Made by a program: the position numbers and the translations under genes
The notes under the pieces: generated by a model
Told to the model about the DNA's origin: nothing
What the model saw: only the letters and a program-made list of their open reading frames with translations
Database searches by the model: none
Shown here: positions 14,458 to 15,928 of the stretch, piece by piece
How positions within the stretch are numbered: the first letter of the stretch is position 1
How the letters are laid out: each line of letters begins with the position of its first letter
Source: Chloroflexota bacterium
GTDB lineage: Bacteria > Chloroflexota > Dehalococcoidia > Lucifugimonadales > JADFKI01
Length of the DNA: 15,928 bases
Assembly (NCBI GenBank): GCA_024648655.1
Contig: JAGGDZ010000291.1
Location: 1-15,928 of the forward strand
Direction of reading: 5' to 3'

Positions 14458-15396
14458 ATGGATTATGTTAGGTTAGGTCGCAGCGGCCTCAAGGTCTCCC
14501 GTGTGTGTGTCGGCACGAACATGTTCGGTGCGGGATATGTGGACGACGACCGCGCAATCTCGGTAATAGACGCTGCCTTCGATGCAGGAATCAACTTCAT
14601 AGACTCGGCTGATGCCTACAACTCAGGCCACTCGGAAGTCGTGGTCGGCAGGGCGATTAGCGGTCATCGCCATGACTTCGTTGTTGCCACCAAGGGCTTC
14701 ATCGCCACAGGGCCGGGCCCTAACGACGTAGGCCTCTCTCGCAAGCATCTGATTAACGCGGTGGAAGCGAGCCTGAACCGCCTACGGACGGACTATATCG
14801 ACCTGTATCAAGTCCATTACTTCGACCCGGACACGCCGCTTGAAGAATCACTCCGAACTCTTGATGACCTCGTGAGGCAGGGCAAGATTCGCTATATAGG
14901 CTGCTCAAACTTTGCGGCGTGGCAGCTTATGAAGGCGCTTTGGGTCAGTGACAGGCAAGGGTTCGAGCGATTCGAGTCGGTGCAGCCGGAGTACAATCTT
15001 GGCAAGCGAGACATCGAAGACGAGCTTTTCGCTGCCTGCTTGGACCAGTCGGTCGGCATAATCCCTTACCAGATATTCATGGGTGGCGTTCTCACCGGCC
15101 GATACAGCCCTGAAGCGCCGCCGCCGTCAGACAGCCACATGGCGTCCCGCCATGCACAGCGAGCGAAGGACACATACTGGACGGACCGGACATTCGAGAT
15201 GGTCAGTGCGCTTAAGGAGATTGCGTCCAATCTGGAAATCGTCGTGCCTCAACTCCTCATCGCTTGGACTCTTTCCAAGCCGCAGATAACTTCCGTCATT
15301 GTCGGCGCATCACGCCCGGAGCAGGCTGAGAGCAATGCACATGCCGTTTCCGTTCAATTGCCCAGTGAGATAGTTGCACGCCTTGACGCTCTTTAG
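14458..15396 (+). CDS. Aldo/keto reductase
   Basis: This 312-aa protein has the (beta/alpha)8 aldo/keto reductase pattern. The catalytic tetrad is visible as D49 and Y54 (FIDSADAY), K79 (VATKG) and H120 (YQVH). NLG/GKIRYIGCSNF and the C-terminal SVIVGASRPEQ cofactor-binding segment are typical of NADP-dependent enzymes. It reversibly oxidises or reduces an aldehyde, ketone or sugar in the cytosol. ATG 14458 has an AAGGGGG SD 6-7 bases upstream. It is divergent from the MFS-enolase pair and is followed 117 bases later by the GMC oxidoreductase on the same strand. That neighbourhood suggests a role in a sugar or hydroxy-acid pathway; the substrate is not known. Confidence 0.92.
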   Translation: MDYVRLGRSGLKVSRVCVGTNMFGAGYVDDDRAISVIDAAFDAGINFIDSADAYNSGHSEVVVGRAISGHRHDFVVATKGFIATGPGPNDVGLSRKHLINAVEASLNRLRTDYIDLYQVHYFDPDTPLEESLRTLDDLVRQGKIRYIGCSNFAAWQLMKALWVSDRQGFERFESVQPEYNLGKRDIEDELFAACLDQSVGIIPYQIFMGGVLTGRYSPEAPPPSDSHMASRHAQRAKDTYWTDRTFEMVSALKEIASNLEIVVPQLLIAWTLSKPQITSVIVGASRPEQAESNAHAVSVQLPSEIVARLDAL

Positions 15397-15417
15397 GAAT
15401 CTGAAGACGTGCCGTTG

Positions 15418-15446
15418 TTGCGCTGACAGTTGTTTAGAGATATATT
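15418..15446 (+). promoter_or_regulatory. Possible promoter of the GMC oxidoreductase gene
   Basis: TTGCGC (15418-15423), a 17-base spacer and TATATT (15441-15446). The -10 is good (5 of 6) and the -35 poor (3 of 6). Read-through from the aldo/keto reductase is the alternative. Confidence 0.3.
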
Positions 15447-15513
15447 CTGTGCAAATCCACGACACTTGCCCTGGAGGCCAGCCGAGGCGACAGACACCGC
15501 ACGGAGGTGAATC

Positions 15514-15928
15514 ATGAAGTACGACTATATAGTAGTGGGTGGTGGCTCTGCCGGATGCGCCGTCGCAACCCGCCTTTCCGAAGACCCGGAGCGTTCCGTG
15601 TTGCTGCTGGAAGCGGGACCCGACTACCCGGACTTCGACCACCTGCCTGATGACCTGAAGCTTGGCAACAATGTTTGGCTTTCTGCATATGGACCCCATA
15701 ACTGGGGATACACAGCGCGCCTCACGGATGAGCAGGACGAACTCATTATCCCTAGGGGCAAGGCGACGGGCGGCTCTAGCGCAGTGAACGGTCAGGTGCT
15801 GTTCCGCGGTATCCCCGAAGACTATGATCGCTGGGCAGAATGGGGGAATGACGAGTGGGGGTTCACTCAGGTGCTGCCGTACTTCAACAAGATGGAGACG
15901 GACCTAGACTTCGGCGGTGACGACTTCC
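15514..15928 (+). CDS. GMC (glucose-methanol-choline) oxidoreductase, N-terminal part
   Basis: The gene runs off the right edge; 138 residues are present of a family usually 500-570 aa. The N-terminal FAD-binding VVGGGSAG (7-14), LLEAG (31-35) and the first GMC signature PRGKATGGSSAVN (80-92), with FRGIPEDYDRW after it, make the family certain. Members oxidise alcohol groups of sugars, choline or other alcohols using FAD. The ATG at 15514 has a near-ideal SD (GGAGGTGA, 15503-15510). It is on the same strand as the aldo/keto reductase. Substrate cannot be told from this part, because the catalytic His and the substrate-binding half lie outside the window. Confidence 0.92.
   Translation, partial: MKYDYIVVGGGSAGCAVATRLSEDPERSVLLLEAGPDYPDFDHLPDDLKLGNNVWLSAYGPHNWGYTARLTDEQDELIIPRGKATGGSSAVNGQVLFRGIPEDYDRWAEWGNDEWGFTQVLPYFNKMETDLDFGGDDF

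Noticed and set aside
1..15928. CRISPR array, rRNA, riboswitch, integrase or phage genes
   Set aside because: I looked for spaced direct repeats, rRNA-like sequence, a fluoride riboswitch before crcB and integrase motifs near the tRNAs and saw none.

Overview
The base composition, gene families and gene order suggest a free-living bacterium of the Chloroflexota, most like the SAR202/Dehalococcoidia-related lineages known from marine metagenomes. This is inferred from the family mix and not from a marker gene. The hints are a Pro/Thr/Ala-rich linker joined to a fibronectin-III start, class-III aminotransferase and acyl-CoA dehydrogenase genes, an enolase-superfamily (mandelate racemase-like) enzyme beside an MFS carrier, and frequent TTG/GTG starts with good Shine-Dalgarno (SD) sites.

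Left edge (1-1028): a decayed region. It holds the tail of a surface-type protein whose frame is broken at an (AC)6 tract, then sequence with no intact gene, including a probable relic of a transposase zinc ribbon. From 1029 a small NifU-like CxxC protein runs rightward and converges on a leftward threonine synthase-type gene (ends 1285). Positions 2467-2583 are a divergent promoter region with a TATAAT on each strand. It feeds the threonine synthase leftward and, rightward, a tight run of four genes: glutamate-1-semialdehyde aminomutase-like class-III aminotransferase, thioredoxin reductase-like flavoprotein, acyl-CoA dehydrogenase and CrcB fluoride channel (2584-6461).

The middle (6504-11046) is a leftward block read in the order MoxR ATPase, DUF58, DUF4129 membrane protein, TauE/SafE-type permease. 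The first three are translationally coupled: a 4-base gap with the SD inside the previous gene, then a TTGA overlap. Two tRNA genes follow and face each other: tRNA-Gln(TTG) on + without an encoded CCA, and tRNA-Trp(CCA anticodon) on - with CCA encoded and a strong promoter.

The right end looks like a catabolic locus. An MFS carrier and a mandelate racemase/muconate lactonizing-type enzyme read leftward. A divergent 259-base control region separates them from an aldo/keto reductase and the first 138 codons of a GMC oxidoreductase reading rightward. Together they suggest uptake and oxidation/dehydration of a sugar acid or related hydroxy-compound; the substrate is unknown.

I did not find a clearly new system. 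The items most worth a second look are the reductase with a degenerate NADPH motif, the enolase-type enzyme that seems to lack the usual His-Asp dyad, the stand-alone NifU-like mini-protein, the operator-like dyads in the divergent region, and the AC-tract frameshift at the left edge.
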